A stretch of 64,000 nt of DNA from Phycisphaerales bacterium (GTDB lineage: Bacteria; Planctomycetota; Phycisphaerae; Phycisphaerales; UBA1924): assembly GCA_020850415.1 (NCBI GenBank), contig JADZER010000055.1:1-64000 (forward strand), in the 5' to 3' direction. The translations under genes and the position numbers were made by a program. This document shows, in pieces, positions 16,614 through 25,198 of the stretch (its first letter is position 1; every line of letters begins with the position of its first letter). Below the pieces are notes generated by a model. That model did not search any database and was not told where the DNA came from. It saw only the letters and a program-made list of their open reading frames with translations.

Positions 16614-17414
16614 ATGCGCTCAGCCAACCCCGCCCTGCGACCCTTCGAGCGGCCCCAGACCTGGGACGACGCCTTCGGCACAAAGGCCGTCGCGGGGGCC
16701 CGGCCCAAGACCATGACCATCCGCGGCACGGTCACCGCGACCGGCATCCTGCTGGGCATCTGCACCGCCGCGGCCGTCGGGTCGTGGGCGATGGTCAGCC
16801 AGCCGTCCGGCGCCGGCGCAGCGCTGGCGATGCCGGTGGGCCTCGGCGGCGTCCTGGTCGGGCTGGTGCTGGCGCTGGTCATCAGCTTCAAGCCCAGGAC
16901 CGCGCCGTTCCTCGGCCCGATCTACGCCGCGGCCGAGGGGCTGTTCCTCGGCATCCTCTCGTTCGTCGTCGCCAGCCGCTTCCCGCCCGAGGTCGGGACC
17001 ACGCTGGTGTTCCAGGCGGTGGGGCTCACCTTCGGCGTCGCGGCGACGATGCTCATCGCCTACGCGACCGGCCTGATCCGGCCGGGCAAGGTGTTCCGCG
17101 CGGTGGTGATCTCCGCGACCGGGGGCGTCTGCCTGTTCTACCTGGTGGCGTTCGTGGGCCGGCTGCTCGGGTTCGACGCGCTCTCGAGCCTGCTGCGGTT
17201 CGACAACGCCAGCCCGCTCTCGATCGGGCTGAGCCTGTTTGTCGTCGCGCTCGCCTCGCTGAACCTGGTGCTCGACTTTGAGTTCATCCACCGCGGCTCG
17301 CAGGCCGGGCTGCCCCGCCACATGGAGTGGTACGGCGGCTTCGCCCTGCTCGTCACGCTGGTGTGGCTGTACATCGAGCTGCTGCGCCTGCTCTCGAAGC
17401 TGCGCTCGAAGTAG
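16614..17414 (+). CDS. Bax inhibitor-1/YccA family membrane protein
   Basis: A 266-residue polytopic protein with about seven hydrophobic helices starting at MTIRGTVTATGILLGICTAA. The family signature is best seen in APFLGPIYAAAEGLFLGILS and in the C-terminal EFIHRGSQAGLPRHMEWYGG followed by LLVTLVWLYIELLRLL. The bacterial BaxI_1 branch is widespread; roles in membrane protein quality control or calcium leak have been suggested for relatives. The start fits the family, with a cytosolic N-terminus of about 35 residues. It is monocistronic as far as can be seen. Confidence 0.88.
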   Translation: MRSANPALRPFERPQTWDDAFGTKAVAGARPKTMTIRGTVTATGILLGICTAAAVGSWAMVSQPSGAGAALAMPVGLGGVLVGLVLALVISFKPRTAPFLGPIYAAAEGLFLGILSFVVASRFPPEVGTTLVFQAVGLTFGVAATMLIAYATGLIRPGKVFRAVVISATGGVCLFYLVAFVGRLLGFDALSSLLRFDNASPLSIGLSLFVVALASLNLVLDFEFIHRGSQAGLPRHMEWYGGFALLVTLVWLYIELLRLLSKLRSK

Positions 17415-17451
17415 CCCGCCCGCGCGGGCATCGCGCCGGCCCCGAGCCGGG

Positions 17452-17766
17452 TCAGCGGTGCGAGGGGTGATCGTGGGGGTTCGTGCGGAGGTGCTCGGCA
17501 TGCCCGTGCGCGGCAGGGGCGTCATGCCGGTCGCCCCGACGACGCCACGCCCGCTCGATCCAGCCCGCGAACTTCCAGTCCGCCAGCACGATCAGCACCG
17601 TCAGGATGCCCAGCCCGACCAGCGGGGCCGTGGCCTGGTTCTGGGTCAACGCCCGCCCGGCGCTCCGGATGATCTCCATGAAGGCCGCCTCGCCGTCGAC
17701 CTTCGACGCGAGGGTGAGCAGGGGGTTGAGCACGGGGCCGCACGCGGTCATAGGTACTGCGCGCAT
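17452..17766 (-). CDS. Small hypothetical protein with one membrane helix and His-rich tail
   Basis: A 104-residue open frame with one hydrophobic helix (APLVGLGILTVLIVLADW) followed by a basic, His-rich tail (HDAPAAHGHAEHL, NPHDHPSHR). Starts at 17,766 or 17,751 (MTACGPVLNP) are possible and neither has a good ribosome site. It lies only 21 bases downstream of the next minus-strand gene and could be cotranscribed with it. The His-rich tail might bind metal. The gene is plausible but not certain, and no family is recognised. Confidence 0.5.
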   Translation of the reverse strand: MRAVPMTACGPVLNPLLTLASKVDGEAAFMEIIRSAGRALTQNQATAPLVGLGILTVLIVLADWKFAGWIERAWRRRGDRHDAPAAHGHAEHLRTNPHDHPSHR

Positions 17767-17787
17767 CGGCCGACGGGGCCGCCCGGT

Positions 17788-18357
17788 TCAGCCCGCCCCT
17801 TGACCAGACGCGGGAAGTGCGTTCTCGGACCCGGCACCGGCCCCGGCCGGGCTCGCCTGGCCCCTATCGGCGGGCAGCCCAAGGGCGCCCATGACCTTGG
17901 CGAGCAGATCGTTCATCTGGTCCCGCGCCATCCGCTGCCCGATCTGCGAGGCGGCGTACATCCCCGCCGCCGCCAGCAGGAACAGCAACGCCAGCACCGC
18001 CGCCCCCGCCGGGGACTTGCCGATGATGGCCAGAGAGACGGCGAACATGAGCCCGAAACACCCGGCCGTGGTCAGCGCGATGTAGCTCAGCATGAACCCG
18101 GTCCAGATCGCGGGCTTGGGGCTGAACCGCCCGTGCAAGCGCGCCCCCGCCCCGGACGCCTCGGCCTCCATCGAGAGGTAGGGCGACCAGAACCGGCGCA
18201 CCCTCGCCGGCACCGTCACGACCACATGCTGGCCCCGGCTCTGGAACGGGTGCTCCCCGTCGGCCTCGAACTCCGACCGCAGGGCCGCCACCGCCTGCTC
18301 GACCGTCATCGAAAGCTCGAGGTCGAAGGTCGGGCGGATGGGGGGCGGGATCGTCAT
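17788..18357 (-). CDS. Hypothetical membrane protein
   Basis: A 189-residue product: an N-terminal soluble segment of about 85 residues (FDLELSMTVEQAVAALRSEF, HVVVTVPARVRRFWSPYLSM), then two hydrophobic helices (FMLSYIALTTAGCFGLMFAV and GAAVLALLFLLAAAGMYAA) and a Gln/Met-rich amphipathic C-terminus (RMARDQMNDLLAKVMGAL). ATG 18,357 with GGAG upstream is chosen because longer starts would run into the divergent gene at 18,455. I do not recognise the family; a cytoplasmic domain anchored by a hairpin is the simplest reading. Confidence 0.65.
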   Translation of the reverse strand: MTIPPPIRPTFDLELSMTVEQAVAALRSEFEADGEHPFQSRGQHVVVTVPARVRRFWSPYLSMEAEASGAGARLHGRFSPKPAIWTGFMLSYIALTTAGCFGLMFAVSLAIIGKSPAGAAVLALLFLLAAAGMYAASQIGQRMARDQMNDLLAKVMGALGLPADRGQASPAGAGAGSENALPASGQGAG

Positions 18358-18454
18358 ACCGAGCGGGCTCCAGAGCGACCGGAGGGCACAGCATACAATG
18401 GCTTGGCCGGGCGCCCCACGCCCGCCCCCCGCACCGCACGCCGCGGAGGCCGCT

Positions 18455-18715
18455 GTGAGCCACAAGCCCGACCATGTGCTCCGAGCCCTCTTCAGCCACC
18501 CCATCCCCATGAACCTCAAGTGGCGGGATGTCGTCCACCTCTTCGAGTCGCTCGGCGCCGACCTCGAGGTCGTCCACGGCGGGCGGGAGAAGATCCGGTT
18601 GAACGGCCAGGAGCAGACCTTTCACATCCCCCACGGCAAGATGATCGACAGCCGGGACGAGATCGTGCAGATCAAGCACTTCCTGGAGTCGGCCGGGGTG
18701 AGACCCGCCAGCTAG
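18455..18715 (+). CDS. Small hypothetical protein
   Basis: An 86-residue product starting at GTG (SHKPDHVLRALFSHPIPMNL). GGAGG five bases upstream strongly supports this start. The body (KWRDVVHLFESLGADLEVVH, QEQTFHIPHGKMIDSRDEIV) looks like a small alpha/beta protein, with a conserved-looking His-Gly-Lys in a short loop. It has a faint HicA-like feel (HicA toxins carry a catalytic His), but no HicB partner is adjacent and I do not make that call. The DUF2959 lipoprotein gene follows 22 bases downstream and may be cotranscribed. Confidence 0.65.
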   Translation: MSHKPDHVLRALFSHPIPMNLKWRDVVHLFESLGADLEVVHGGREKIRLNGQEQTFHIPHGKMIDSRDEIVQIKHFLESAGVRPAS

Positions 18716-18737
18716 ACTGGGCCCGGAGGATCCGACC

Positions 18738-19394
18738 ATGCCGACCATGCGCACCGCGTCCCTCGTCCTGCTCGGCCTGGCCTGTGTGATCGGGCCCGTC
18801 GGCTGCGCCTCGACCTCGATCGCGCTGAAGGAGCAGCTCGGCTACGCCAAACGCGACCAGCTCGTGGACGGCGTGCAGAAGGCCCGCGACGCCCAGGAGG
18901 AGGCCAAGGAGCAGTTCGCCTCTGCGCTCGAGGAGTTCATCGCCGTCACCAAGGTCGATACCGGCGAGCTCGAGCCCACCTACAAGCGGCTCAGCGCCGA
19001 GCTGGAGACCAGCGAGGACCGGGCCGAGAAGGTCCACGACCGCGTCCGCTCGGTGGAGCGCGTGGCCGACGCGCTGTTCAAAGAGTGGGAGAAGGAGCTG
19101 GACGCGTACTCCAGCGAGTCGCTCCGCGCCTCCAGCCGCGAGCAGCTCGACGCGACCCGCTCCCAGTACGGCACGCTGCTGACGGCGATGAAGAAGGCCG
19201 AGGCCAAGATGGAGCCCGTGCTGACCGCGTTCTCCGACCAGGTGCTGTTCCTCAAGCACAACCTCAACGCCCGGGCGATCGCGTCGCTCGAGGGCACGGT
19301 GGGCGAGCTGGAGGAGGAGATCGGCGCGCTGATCCGCGACATGGAAGCCTCGATCGCCGAGGCCAACGCCTTCATCGACTCGATGGGGTCGTAG
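18738..19394 (+). CDS. DUF2959 family lipoprotein
   Basis: A 218-residue predicted lipoprotein: a signal sequence ending in the lipobox VGCAS, then a long, highly helical coiled-coil body. The DUF2959 signature is clear near the N-terminus (EQLGYAKRDQLVDGVQKARD, AQEEAKEQFASALEEF). The C-terminal part (VLFLKHNLNARAIASLEGTV) is also typical of the family. DUF2959 proteins are periplasmic/outer-membrane-attached helical proteins of unknown function. The start at 18,738 gives a normal n-region; GGAGG lies upstream. Confidence 0.88.
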   Translation: MPTMRTASLVLLGLACVIGPVGCASTSIALKEQLGYAKRDQLVDGVQKARDAQEEAKEQFASALEEFIAVTKVDTGELEPTYKRLSAELETSEDRAEKVHDRVRSVERVADALFKEWEKELDAYSSESLRASSREQLDATRSQYGTLLTAMKKAEAKMEPVLTAFSDQVLFLKHNLNARAIASLEGTVGELEEEIGALIRDMEASIAEANAFIDSMGS

Positions 19395-19401
19395 GCGCAG
19401 G

Positions 19402-19800
19402 TCAGGCCGACTTCTTGTCGAGGTCGCGCACGACCGTGCGCCCGCCGTGGACCCGGGCGATCTCGGCGAGCTGCACGCGCTGGGCGTCGGTGAGATCGAC
19501 GAACTCCAGCCCCAGCTCGTAGCGCGTCCAGACGAGCCGACGCACCCACACCACGCGGCAGGCGAACGGCTCGGACTTGCCCATCGCCGTGTCGAAGATC
19601 AGCGTGCGCGCCCCGCCCCCGCGGGGCGCCAGCCACGACCGGACGCAGATGCGGGCCCCCGTGTGGGAGAGGTCCACGACCCGGCCGTTCGTGCAGGCGA
19701 GCTCCTCACAGCGCATGCGCCCGGGCCGGCGCTTGTTGGCCGCCGCCGCCTTCTCGTCGAAGGTGGCCGCGTTCATCACGGAGAGCTGGACACGATCCAT
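19402..19800 (-). CDS. PilZ domain protein (putative c-di-GMP receptor)
   Basis: A 132-residue product. An N-terminal segment with RRPGRMR, then VVDLSHTGARI, matches the two-part PilZ c-di-GMP-binding signature (Arg-x-x-x-Arg and Asp-x-Ser-x-x-Gly). Beta strands follow (ACRVVWVRRLVWTRYELGLEFVD in part). It is a single-domain PilZ protein without an effector domain, so it probably acts by protein contact. ATG 19,800 gives a compact product; upstream in-frame starts would add an uncharacteristic basic region. It converges with the lipoprotein gene seven bases away. Confidence 0.82.
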   Translation of the reverse strand: MDRVQLSVMNAATFDEKAAAANKRRPGRMRCEELACTNGRVVDLSHTGARICVRSWLAPRGGGARTLIFDTAMGKSEPFACRVVWVRRLVWTRYELGLEFVDLTDAQRVQLAEIARVHGGRTVVRDLDKKSA

Positions 19801-19988
19801 GGGGGGCCTATCGGCGGCCTCGGGGTCGGATGTGCGGGGAACACGAGCGATCGGGCGGGTCCGGAACCCCCCAGCCCGTACGACCGCTCGCGGTTTCCCC
19901 TGGGCGCGCGCCGGCCGGCCGGGAATCCCTCTGGTCCGATATGCTGGGCCCGCCGCAATCCCCAAGACCGCCTCTCGGAACAACACAC

Positions 19989-20522
19989 ATGGCACGCACA
20001 CGACCCGCCCCCGCGCCGTTTGACCCCCGGTCCACCACCCGGCCGGACGAGGTGCTCCTCCGGCACTACCTGTTCCAGTCGGCCTGCTCGGGCCCGCTGT
20101 TCCCGATCTTCTTCATCGGGCAGTACTGCCGCTATGTCTCGCTCCGCTACCGCTTCGACGACGAGGGGGTGTGGATGGCCTGGGGGGTGCTGTTCAAGAA
20201 GGAGATCAACCTCGCCTACCGGCGGATCCAGGACATCAATGTCACGCGCGGGCTCATCCAGCGCTGGCTGGGGCTCGCGACGGTCTCGGTCCAGACCGCG
20301 TCGGGCAACTCGAGCGCGGAGATGCGGATCGAGGGCGTGCTCGACGCCGACGGGCTGCGCGACTTCCTCTACACCAAGATGCGCGGCGCCAGGGGGCTCG
20401 ACGAGGAGCACGCCGCGCACCACCCCGAGGCGGGCGACGAGCTGCTCGGCCTCCTCACCGACATCCGCGACGGCGTCGCCGCCCTGCGCGAACGCGTCGA
20501 GACCCTGGAGGCCAGGCCATGA
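19989..20522 (+). CDS. Bacterial PH-domain (YdbS-like) membrane-associated protein
   Basis: A 177-residue product with a short hydrophobic stretch (SGPLFPIFFIGQYCRYVSL) and a bPH_2-type domain: RYRFDDEGVWMAWGVLFKKE, then INLAYRRIQDINVTRGLIQRW and LATVSVQTASG, the usual YdbS/YdbT strand pattern. The C-terminus is an acidic helix (DELLGLLTDIRDGVAALRER). Its stop overlaps the start of the next PH-domain gene as ATGA, so the two are translationally coupled and probably form a complex. Such pairs are common, with the function mostly unknown. Confidence 0.82.
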   Translation: MARTRPAPAPFDPRSTTRPDEVLLRHYLFQSACSGPLFPIFFIGQYCRYVSLRYRFDDEGVWMAWGVLFKKEINLAYRRIQDINVTRGLIQRWLGLATVSVQTASGNSSAEMRIEGVLDADGLRDFLYTKMRGARGLDEEHAAHHPEAGDELLGLLTDIRDGVAALRERVETLEARP

Positions 20523-21241
20523 GCGGCGCCACCGAGCGGGCCACCGCGTGGGTCTACCGCGGCGTCTGGGGCGCGATGGTCAGGTACCTCCGCGTGCCCG
20601 ACCAGCCCCCCGGCGTGCCGCCCGGCGGCGGGGAGGTCGTGCGCTCCGTCAAGCCCGCCGCGGGGTTCCTCAGGTACCTCAAGCTGCAGTTCTGGGTGCT
20701 CCTGGTCATCATCGATGTGTGCATCATCGGGCCTTGGGTCATCCTCCTGGTGGTCAGCCCGATCGCGGCGGCGATCACGGCGCCGGTCTTCTGGGGCGTC
20801 GCGATCATCCCCGACATCTTCGCCTTCGTCGCGATCCATGTCCGCTACGACACCACCTACTACATCATCACCGAGCGGGGGGTGCGCATCCGGCGCGGCG
20901 TCTGGCTCATCCACGAGAACACCATCACCTTCGAGAATGTCCAGAATGTCGAGGTCAAGCAGGGCCCGCTGCAACGCCACTACGGGATCTCGGATGTGCT
21001 CATCCAGACGGCCGGCGGCGGAGGGTCCACCGGCCCCCACGGCGAGCAGTCGCTCTCCGGCCACGCGGGCCTGCTCGAGGGCGTCGACCGCGCCGCGGAG
21101 CTGCGCGACCTCATCATGAGCCGGGCGCTCGCCAGCCGCTCGGCGGGCCTCGGCGACGAGCACCACGAGCGCCCGACCGCCCGGGGGCTCTCGCCCGCGC
21201 ACCTGGCCGTGCTGCGGGACATCCGGGCGGCGCTCTCGTGA
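20519..21241 (+). CDS. Bacterial PH-domain (YdbS/YdbT-like) membrane protein
   Basis: A 240-residue product with two close hydrophobic helices (FWVLLVIIDVCIIGPWVILL and ITAPVFWGVAIIPDIFAFVA) followed by the bPH_2 domain (YYIITERGVRIRRGVWLIHE, NTITFENVQNVEVKQGPLQR, YGISDVLIQTAG). The C-terminal part (RAAELRDLIMSRALA) is helical. It is coupled to the preceding PH gene by a 4-base overlap. The pair may form a membrane-associated assembly. Function is not established. Confidence 0.82.
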   Translation: MSGATERATAWVYRGVWGAMVRYLRVPDQPPGVPPGGGEVVRSVKPAAGFLRYLKLQFWVLLVIIDVCIIGPWVILLVVSPIAAAITAPVFWGVAIIPDIFAFVAIHVRYDTTYYIITERGVRIRRGVWLIHENTITFENVQNVEVKQGPLQRHYGISDVLIQTAGGGGSTGPHGEQSLSGHAGLLEGVDRAAELRDLIMSRALASRSAGLGDEHHERPTARGLSPAHLAVLRDIRAALS

Positions 21242-21244
21242 CGG

Positions 21245-21475
21245 TCTGCCACGGAACACGCGGAGGAAGCCGGAAAGTCGGTTGTTGAGCGCCGATGAAC
21301 ACAGATACACACGGACAAGACCGGTCAGGCTTTGTCTGACCTGCAGAACGCGGCTTCCTTGCCTTTATCTGTGTCTATCAGCGTTCATCTGCGGCCGATC
21401 CCCGGCTTGGCATCGTCCTCCGCGCTCCTCGTGCGCTCCGCGGTACTCCGCCTCAGGCCATCCGCACCCACTTCA
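21245..21475. repeat. Intergenic palindromic element with tandem-repeat arms
   Basis: The spacer after the PH operon holds an imperfect palindrome: CGATGAACACAGATACACAC near 21,292 is matched by TATCTGTGTCTATCAGCG and GTTCATCTGCGG near 21,367-21,396. An outer pair, CACGGAACACGCGGAGG and CCTCCGCGCTCCTCGTGCGC, flanks it. The base composition differs from the genes. The element appears noncoding and of the same general design as those at 24.2, 35.3 and 46.6 kb. Confidence 0.6.
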
Positions 21476-22862
21476 CCAGCGTCCGGAAGTTCGGCGGCTT
21501 GCCGAACATCAGCAGCCCGACGCGGAAGACCTTCGCCGCGAACCACACGCACCCCAGCGCGAACGCCGCGGTGATCCCCATCGACAGGAAGATCTGCCAC
21601 GCCGGCGGCGGCTCGGTGCTCGCGATCCGCACGACCATCGCGAAGGGCGACATCGGCGGGACCATGCTGAGCACGATCGCGAACACCGAGTTGGGGTCGC
21701 GGGTGATCGGCATCCAGAAGAAGTAGGGCAGCATCACCGTCAGCATCACCGGCGTCTGCAACGACTGCGCCTCGCGCAGCTCGTTCACCGCCGAGCCGAT
21801 CGCGGCCATGAACGACGCGAAGATGAAGTACGCCAGCACGAAGTACACGATCAGGTAGACCAGCTTCTCGGGGCTCACCAGGTCCGCCAGGCTGAAGGCC
21901 ACCAGCGTCGACATCCCCACGCCCATGTAGATCGAGAGCATCACCACGCCCACGCCCATCTGCCCGATGATCTTGCCGGTCATGAGCTGCATGGGGCTGA
22001 CCGCGCTGAGCAGCACCTCGACCACGCGGCTGGACTTCTCCTCGATCGTGGTCGTCAGCAGGTACTGCCCCCCCACCATCACCGACATGATCAGGAGCAG
22101 CATGAACACGAACGGGAGCATCATGTTCAGGGCGCTGGTCGCGCCGCGGGCCTCGCCCGTGTCGGTGATCTCCTGCGTCCGCGGGGCGCTCACGCTCGTC
22201 AGTGCCTCCACATCCGTCGCGTCCACACCCGCCGCCGCGTACCGGTGCTCGAGCACCGCGTCCCGCAGCGCCCGGCGGATCAGGTCGATGTGCCGGTCGT
22301 CGGTCTTGGCCCGCACGAACAGCTCGTACCCGCCGTACGCCGCGGCGTCCTCGGCCTTCCGCACCGAGTCCGGCGCGATCACCGCGAGCGCCACCAGCGC
22401 GTCCGCGTCCCCCTCGGCCGAGGGCTTCAGCCGGTCGCGCTGGACCTCCACATCGGCCTCGCCGGGCAGCGGCTCCACGGTGAGCCGGGGCGGCGGGCCG
22501 AACGCCTGCGCGATCGCCGCCTGCACCATCGGGTTGTCCATGTGCTCCTGCATCTGGGCCGCCTGCTCGCCGAGCTGCTCGGCGATCGCCTCGCGGGCGA
22601 TGGCGCTGGTCTCGGCGATGAGCCCGGCGATGCCCTCAACGCTCAGCCGCTGCTCGACGCCCGGCAGCACCTCGCCCGACCGATCGACGACCGCGATCGT
22701 GCCCACGAGCTCGGGGGCCTTGGCCTCGTCGGTCAGCTTCACGATCAGCGGGATCGCCAGCGCCGCCAGCGCCGGGATCAGGAACGCCCCGATGAAGAAC
22801 GCCTTGGTCAGGACCGTCGACGAGAACTCACGCCACGCGACGGCGACGACTTTGTGCATCAT
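21453..22862 (-). CDS. ABC-2 type transporter permease (NatB-like)
   Basis: A 469-residue permease: an N-terminal helix (LTKAFFIGAFLIPALAALAI), a large extracytoplasmic domain of about 180 residues, then five or six helices (MMLPFVFMLLLIMSVMVGGQ, VYFVLAYFIFASFMAAIGSA and others). EEKSSRVVEVLLSAVSPMQL is the characteristic NatB/ABC-2 cytoplasmic loop. It is coupled to the ATPase gene by an ATGATG overlap and works with it as a half or full exporter; the substrate could be Na+, a drug or a lipid. The 3' end lies next to the repeat element at 21.3 kb. Confidence 0.9.
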   Translation of the reverse strand: MMHKVVAVAWREFSSTVLTKAFFIGAFLIPALAALAIPLIVKLTDEAKAPELVGTIAVVDRSGEVLPGVEQRLSVEGIAGLIAETSAIAREAIAEQLGEQAAQMQEHMDNPMVQAAIAQAFGPPPRLTVEPLPGEADVEVQRDRLKPSAEGDADALVALAVIAPDSVRKAEDAAAYGGYELFVRAKTDDRHIDLIRRALRDAVLEHRYAAAGVDATDVEALTSVSAPRTQEITDTGEARGATSALNMMLPFVFMLLLIMSVMVGGQYLLTTTIEEKSSRVVEVLLSAVSPMQLMTGKIIGQMGVGVVMLSIYMGVGMSTLVAFSLADLVSPEKLVYLIVYFVLAYFIFASFMAAIGSAVNELREAQSLQTPVMLTVMLPYFFWMPITRDPNSVFAIVLSMVPPMSPFAMVVRIASTEPPPAWQIFLSMGITAAFALGCVWFAAKVFRVGLLMFGKPPNFRTLVKWVRMA

Positions 22863-23839
22863 GCCCGGGCTCCCGCAGCGGCCTCTTCACGGAGCGACGC
22901 CCGCAGCGACGCCTCGTCGGCCTCGCTCCCCGCGTCGCGGCTGACGATATCGATGAACACATCCTCCAGCGTCGGACGCCGCAGCTCGATCCGCGTCACC
23001 GGCGCCGCCTCGACAATCCGACGCATCACCGCCGTGGGCTCGGCCCCGTCCACCAGCGACGCCTCCAGCACCCCGTTGGTCGCCGAGATCGACCCGACGC
23101 CCTGCAGCCCCCGCACCGCCGCCGCGGCGGCGCCGGGGTCCAGCGGCTCGAACAGGATCGTCCGCGGGTCGTACCGCGCCCGGATCTCCTCCATGGACGC
23201 GTCGAGCACCTTGTTCCCCTTGTTGATCATGATCAGGTGGTCGCACAGCTGCTCGGCCTGGTGCATCACATGCGTCGAGAAGATCACCGTCCGCCCCGCC
23301 GCGTGCTGCTCCAGGAACAGATCCCGGAGCAGGCGCATGTTCACCGGGTCCAGCCCGCTGAACGGCTCGTCGAGGATGATCAGCTCCGGCTCGTGCAGCA
23401 CCGCCGCGATGAACTGCACCTTCTGCTGCATGCCCTTGGAGAGCTCGTCGCACCGCTTGGCGTAGACATCCGCCAGGTCCACCCGCTCGAGCCACCCGCG
23501 GACCTTGGCGTCCAGGCCCGCGCCGGGCATGCCCTTGAGCCTGCCGATGAGCCGCAGGAACGCCCCCACCTTCATCTTCTTGTAGACGCCCCGCTCCTCG
23601 GGCAGGTAGCCGATCCGGTCCTTGCTCTCCACCGCCGAGGCCTTGCCCAGCACGCTGAGCCGGCCGGAGTCGGGGAACATGATCGACATGATCATGCGGA
23701 TGGTGGTCGTCTTGCCCGCCCCGTTGGGCCCGATGAACCCGTACAGCGCCCCCTCCGGCACCCGCAGGTTCATCTCGCGCACCGCGACCTTCGGGCCGAA
23801 GGTCTTGGTGATCCCTTCCATGATGACAGCGTCCGGCAC
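22859..23839 (-). CDS. ABC transporter ATP-binding protein (NatA-like)
   Basis: A 326-residue ATPase: Walker A GPNGAGKTTT, Q-loop region GYLPEERGVYKKM, signature LSKGMQQKVQ, Walker B LIILDEPFSGLDP and the switch His in STHVMHQAEQ. A C-terminal DUF4162-like extension follows (FEPLDPGAAAAAVRGL, RRPTLEDVFIDIVSRD). GTG 23,839 with GGGAGG eight bases upstream is the probable start. It pairs with the downstream permease (overlapping ATGA). NatA-type ATPases energise export. The order ATPase then permease in one operon is typical. Confidence 0.92.
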   Translation of the reverse strand: MPDAVIMEGITKTFGPKVAVREMNLRVPEGALYGFIGPNGAGKTTTIRMIMSIMFPDSGRLSVLGKASAVESKDRIGYLPEERGVYKKMKVGAFLRLIGRLKGMPGAGLDAKVRGWLERVDLADVYAKRCDELSKGMQQKVQFIAAVLHEPELIILDEPFSGLDPVNMRLLRDLFLEQHAAGRTVIFSTHVMHQAEQLCDHLIMINKGNKVLDASMEEIRARYDPRTILFEPLDPGAAAAAVRGLQGVGSISATNGVLEASLVDGAEPTAVMRRIVEAAPVTRIELRRPTLEDVFIDIVSRDAGSEADEASLRASLREEAAAGARA

Positions 23840-23917
23840 GATGACCCTCCCCTGCTCGGGTATGGAACCCGCGATTATTGGCGGCCCGGGCCCGCCCATT
23901 TCGCCACGATCCCCTCT

Positions 23918-25198
23918 TCAGATCCCGAACCTCGCCAGCGGCACCGTCGCGTCCACCTGCACCGCCTCGGCCGCGCCCGCCCGCAGCGCCGCCACAGCCC
24001 CCGCCATGTCCGCCGGGAGCGGGGCCGTGAACACCATCGCCTCGCCCGTGATCGGGTGCTCGAAGGCCAGCAGCCCCGCGTGAAGCATCTGCCGCTCGAT
24101 CACCGTCCCGTCCGCGAGCGTCAGCGGCTTCCCGCCGTACATGTCGTCCCCGACGATCGGCCAGCCGTTGTAGCTCATGTGCACCCGGATCTGGTGCGTG
24201 CGCCCGGTCTTGAGCTCGAGCTCGACGAGGGTGTGGAGCGACGAAGCGACGGAGCGACGGAGCGACGAAGGGGAGGGTGGCTCGACCCCTTCGTGCCTTC
24301 GTGCCTCCGTGCCTTCGTGCCTCCCATACCTCTCCCTCACCCGGCAGATCGTCACGCTCGGCCTGCCCAGCTCGTCCCGGCGCACCACATACTTCTCGCG
24401 GTACCCCTTCTCACGCGACTGGTGCGGGCCGATCGGCAGATCGATCACCTGCCCGTCGGGCTCGACGCGCCCCTGCACGAGCGCCAGGTACCGCTTGTCA
24501 ACCGTCCGCTTCTCGAACTGCCGCCCGAGCTTCCAGTGCGCCTCGTCGTCCTTGGCGAACACGATGCACCCCGTGGTGTTCCGGTCCAGCCGGTGCACCA
24601 CGCCGGGCCTCGCGAACTCCTCCCCCACGCCCGACAGCCCCCCGCCCGACACATGCTCGAAACGCCACGCCAGCGCGTTGATCATCGTCCCCGACAGCTC
24701 CGACCGCGCCGGATGCACGATGATGTCCGCCTGCTTGTTGAGCACGATCAGGTGCTCGTCCTCGAACAAGACCTCAAGCGGGATCTCCTGCGCCCGGATC
24801 GCCTTGTCCGGCGGCGGGGGCACCACAACCTCCACCCGGTCGCCCGCCGACAGCTTCGTCGAGGCCTTGGCGACCCGCTCGTTCACCGTCACCCCGCCCG
24901 ACTCGATCAGCCTCTGCAGCTGCGTGCGGCTCATGAAGGTGATCCGGCTGGTCAGGTACTTGTCCAGCCGGGTCTGCAGGTCCCGCTGCAGCGTGAACAC
25001 CACCCGCGGCAGCTCCTCGTCGGCGCTGTCCTCGCCGGACTCGCCGGCGCGCGCACGGGCCTGGTCGATCGCCCGCTGGATCGCCCCCGGGTCGACCTTC
25101 CCGCCGGGCAGCAGCAGATCGCCGCCGAGCGACGCCTGGACGACATCGTCAGCCAGGGTCGCCGGCGATGGCCCGCGCTGCCGCTTGGGGTCGGTCAT
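23918..25198 (-). CDS. RluD-family 23S rRNA/tRNA pseudouridine synthase with repeat insertion
   Basis: A 426-residue pseudouridine synthase. An N-terminal S4 RNA-binding domain (TRLDKYLTSRITFMSRTQLQ, SGGVTVNERVAKASTKLSAG) is followed by the RluA/RluD catalytic core: IIVHPARSELSG, catalytic Asp in GVVHRLDRNTTGCIVFAKDD, and KTGRTHQIRVHMSYNGWPIV. Between ICRVRERYG and LHTLVELELKTG lies an about 30-residue low-complexity insert (RHEGTEARRHEG, SSLRRSVASSL) encoded by 8-base tandem repeats at 24,233-24,326. The insert keeps the frame. The gene is coupled by ATGA overlap to the upstream YfgM-like gene. About 70 residues precede the S4 domain, longer than usual. Confidence 0.88.
   Translation of the reverse strand: MTDPKRQRGPSPATLADDVVQASLGGDLLLPGGKVDPGAIQRAIDQARARAGESGEDSADEELPRVVFTLQRDLQTRLDKYLTSRITFMSRTQLQRLIESGGVTVNERVAKASTKLSAGDRVEVVVPPPPDKAIRAQEIPLEVLFEDEHLIVLNKQADIIVHPARSELSGTMINALAWRFEHVSGGGLSGVGEEFARPGVVHRLDRNTTGCIVFAKDDEAHWKLGRQFEKRTVDKRYLALVQGRVEPDGQVIDLPIGPHQSREKGYREKYVVRRDELGRPSVTICRVRERYGRHEGTEARRHEGVEPPSPSSLRRSVASSLHTLVELELKTGRTHQIRVHMSYNGWPIVGDDMYGGKPLTLADGTVIERQMLHAGLLAFEHPITGEAMVFTAPLPADMAGAVAALRAGAAEAVQVDATVPLARFGI
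24233..24326. repeat. In-frame tandem-repeat element inside the pseudouridine synthase gene
   Basis: Two arms of degenerate 8-base repeats: GCGACGAA, GCGACGGA, GCGACGGA, GCGACGAA (from about 24,238) and TGCCTTCG, TGCCTCCG, TGCCTTCG (24,294-24,322), partly complementary to each other (CGAAG/CTTCG). Together they form an imperfect palindrome about 90 bases long, which is translated in frame as a basic insert. Confidence 0.8.

Noticed and set aside
18455..18715. HicA-type toxin
   Set aside because: Size and a His-Gly-Lys loop fit loosely, but the usual GSHH-like motif is absent and no HicB antitoxin gene is adjacent.
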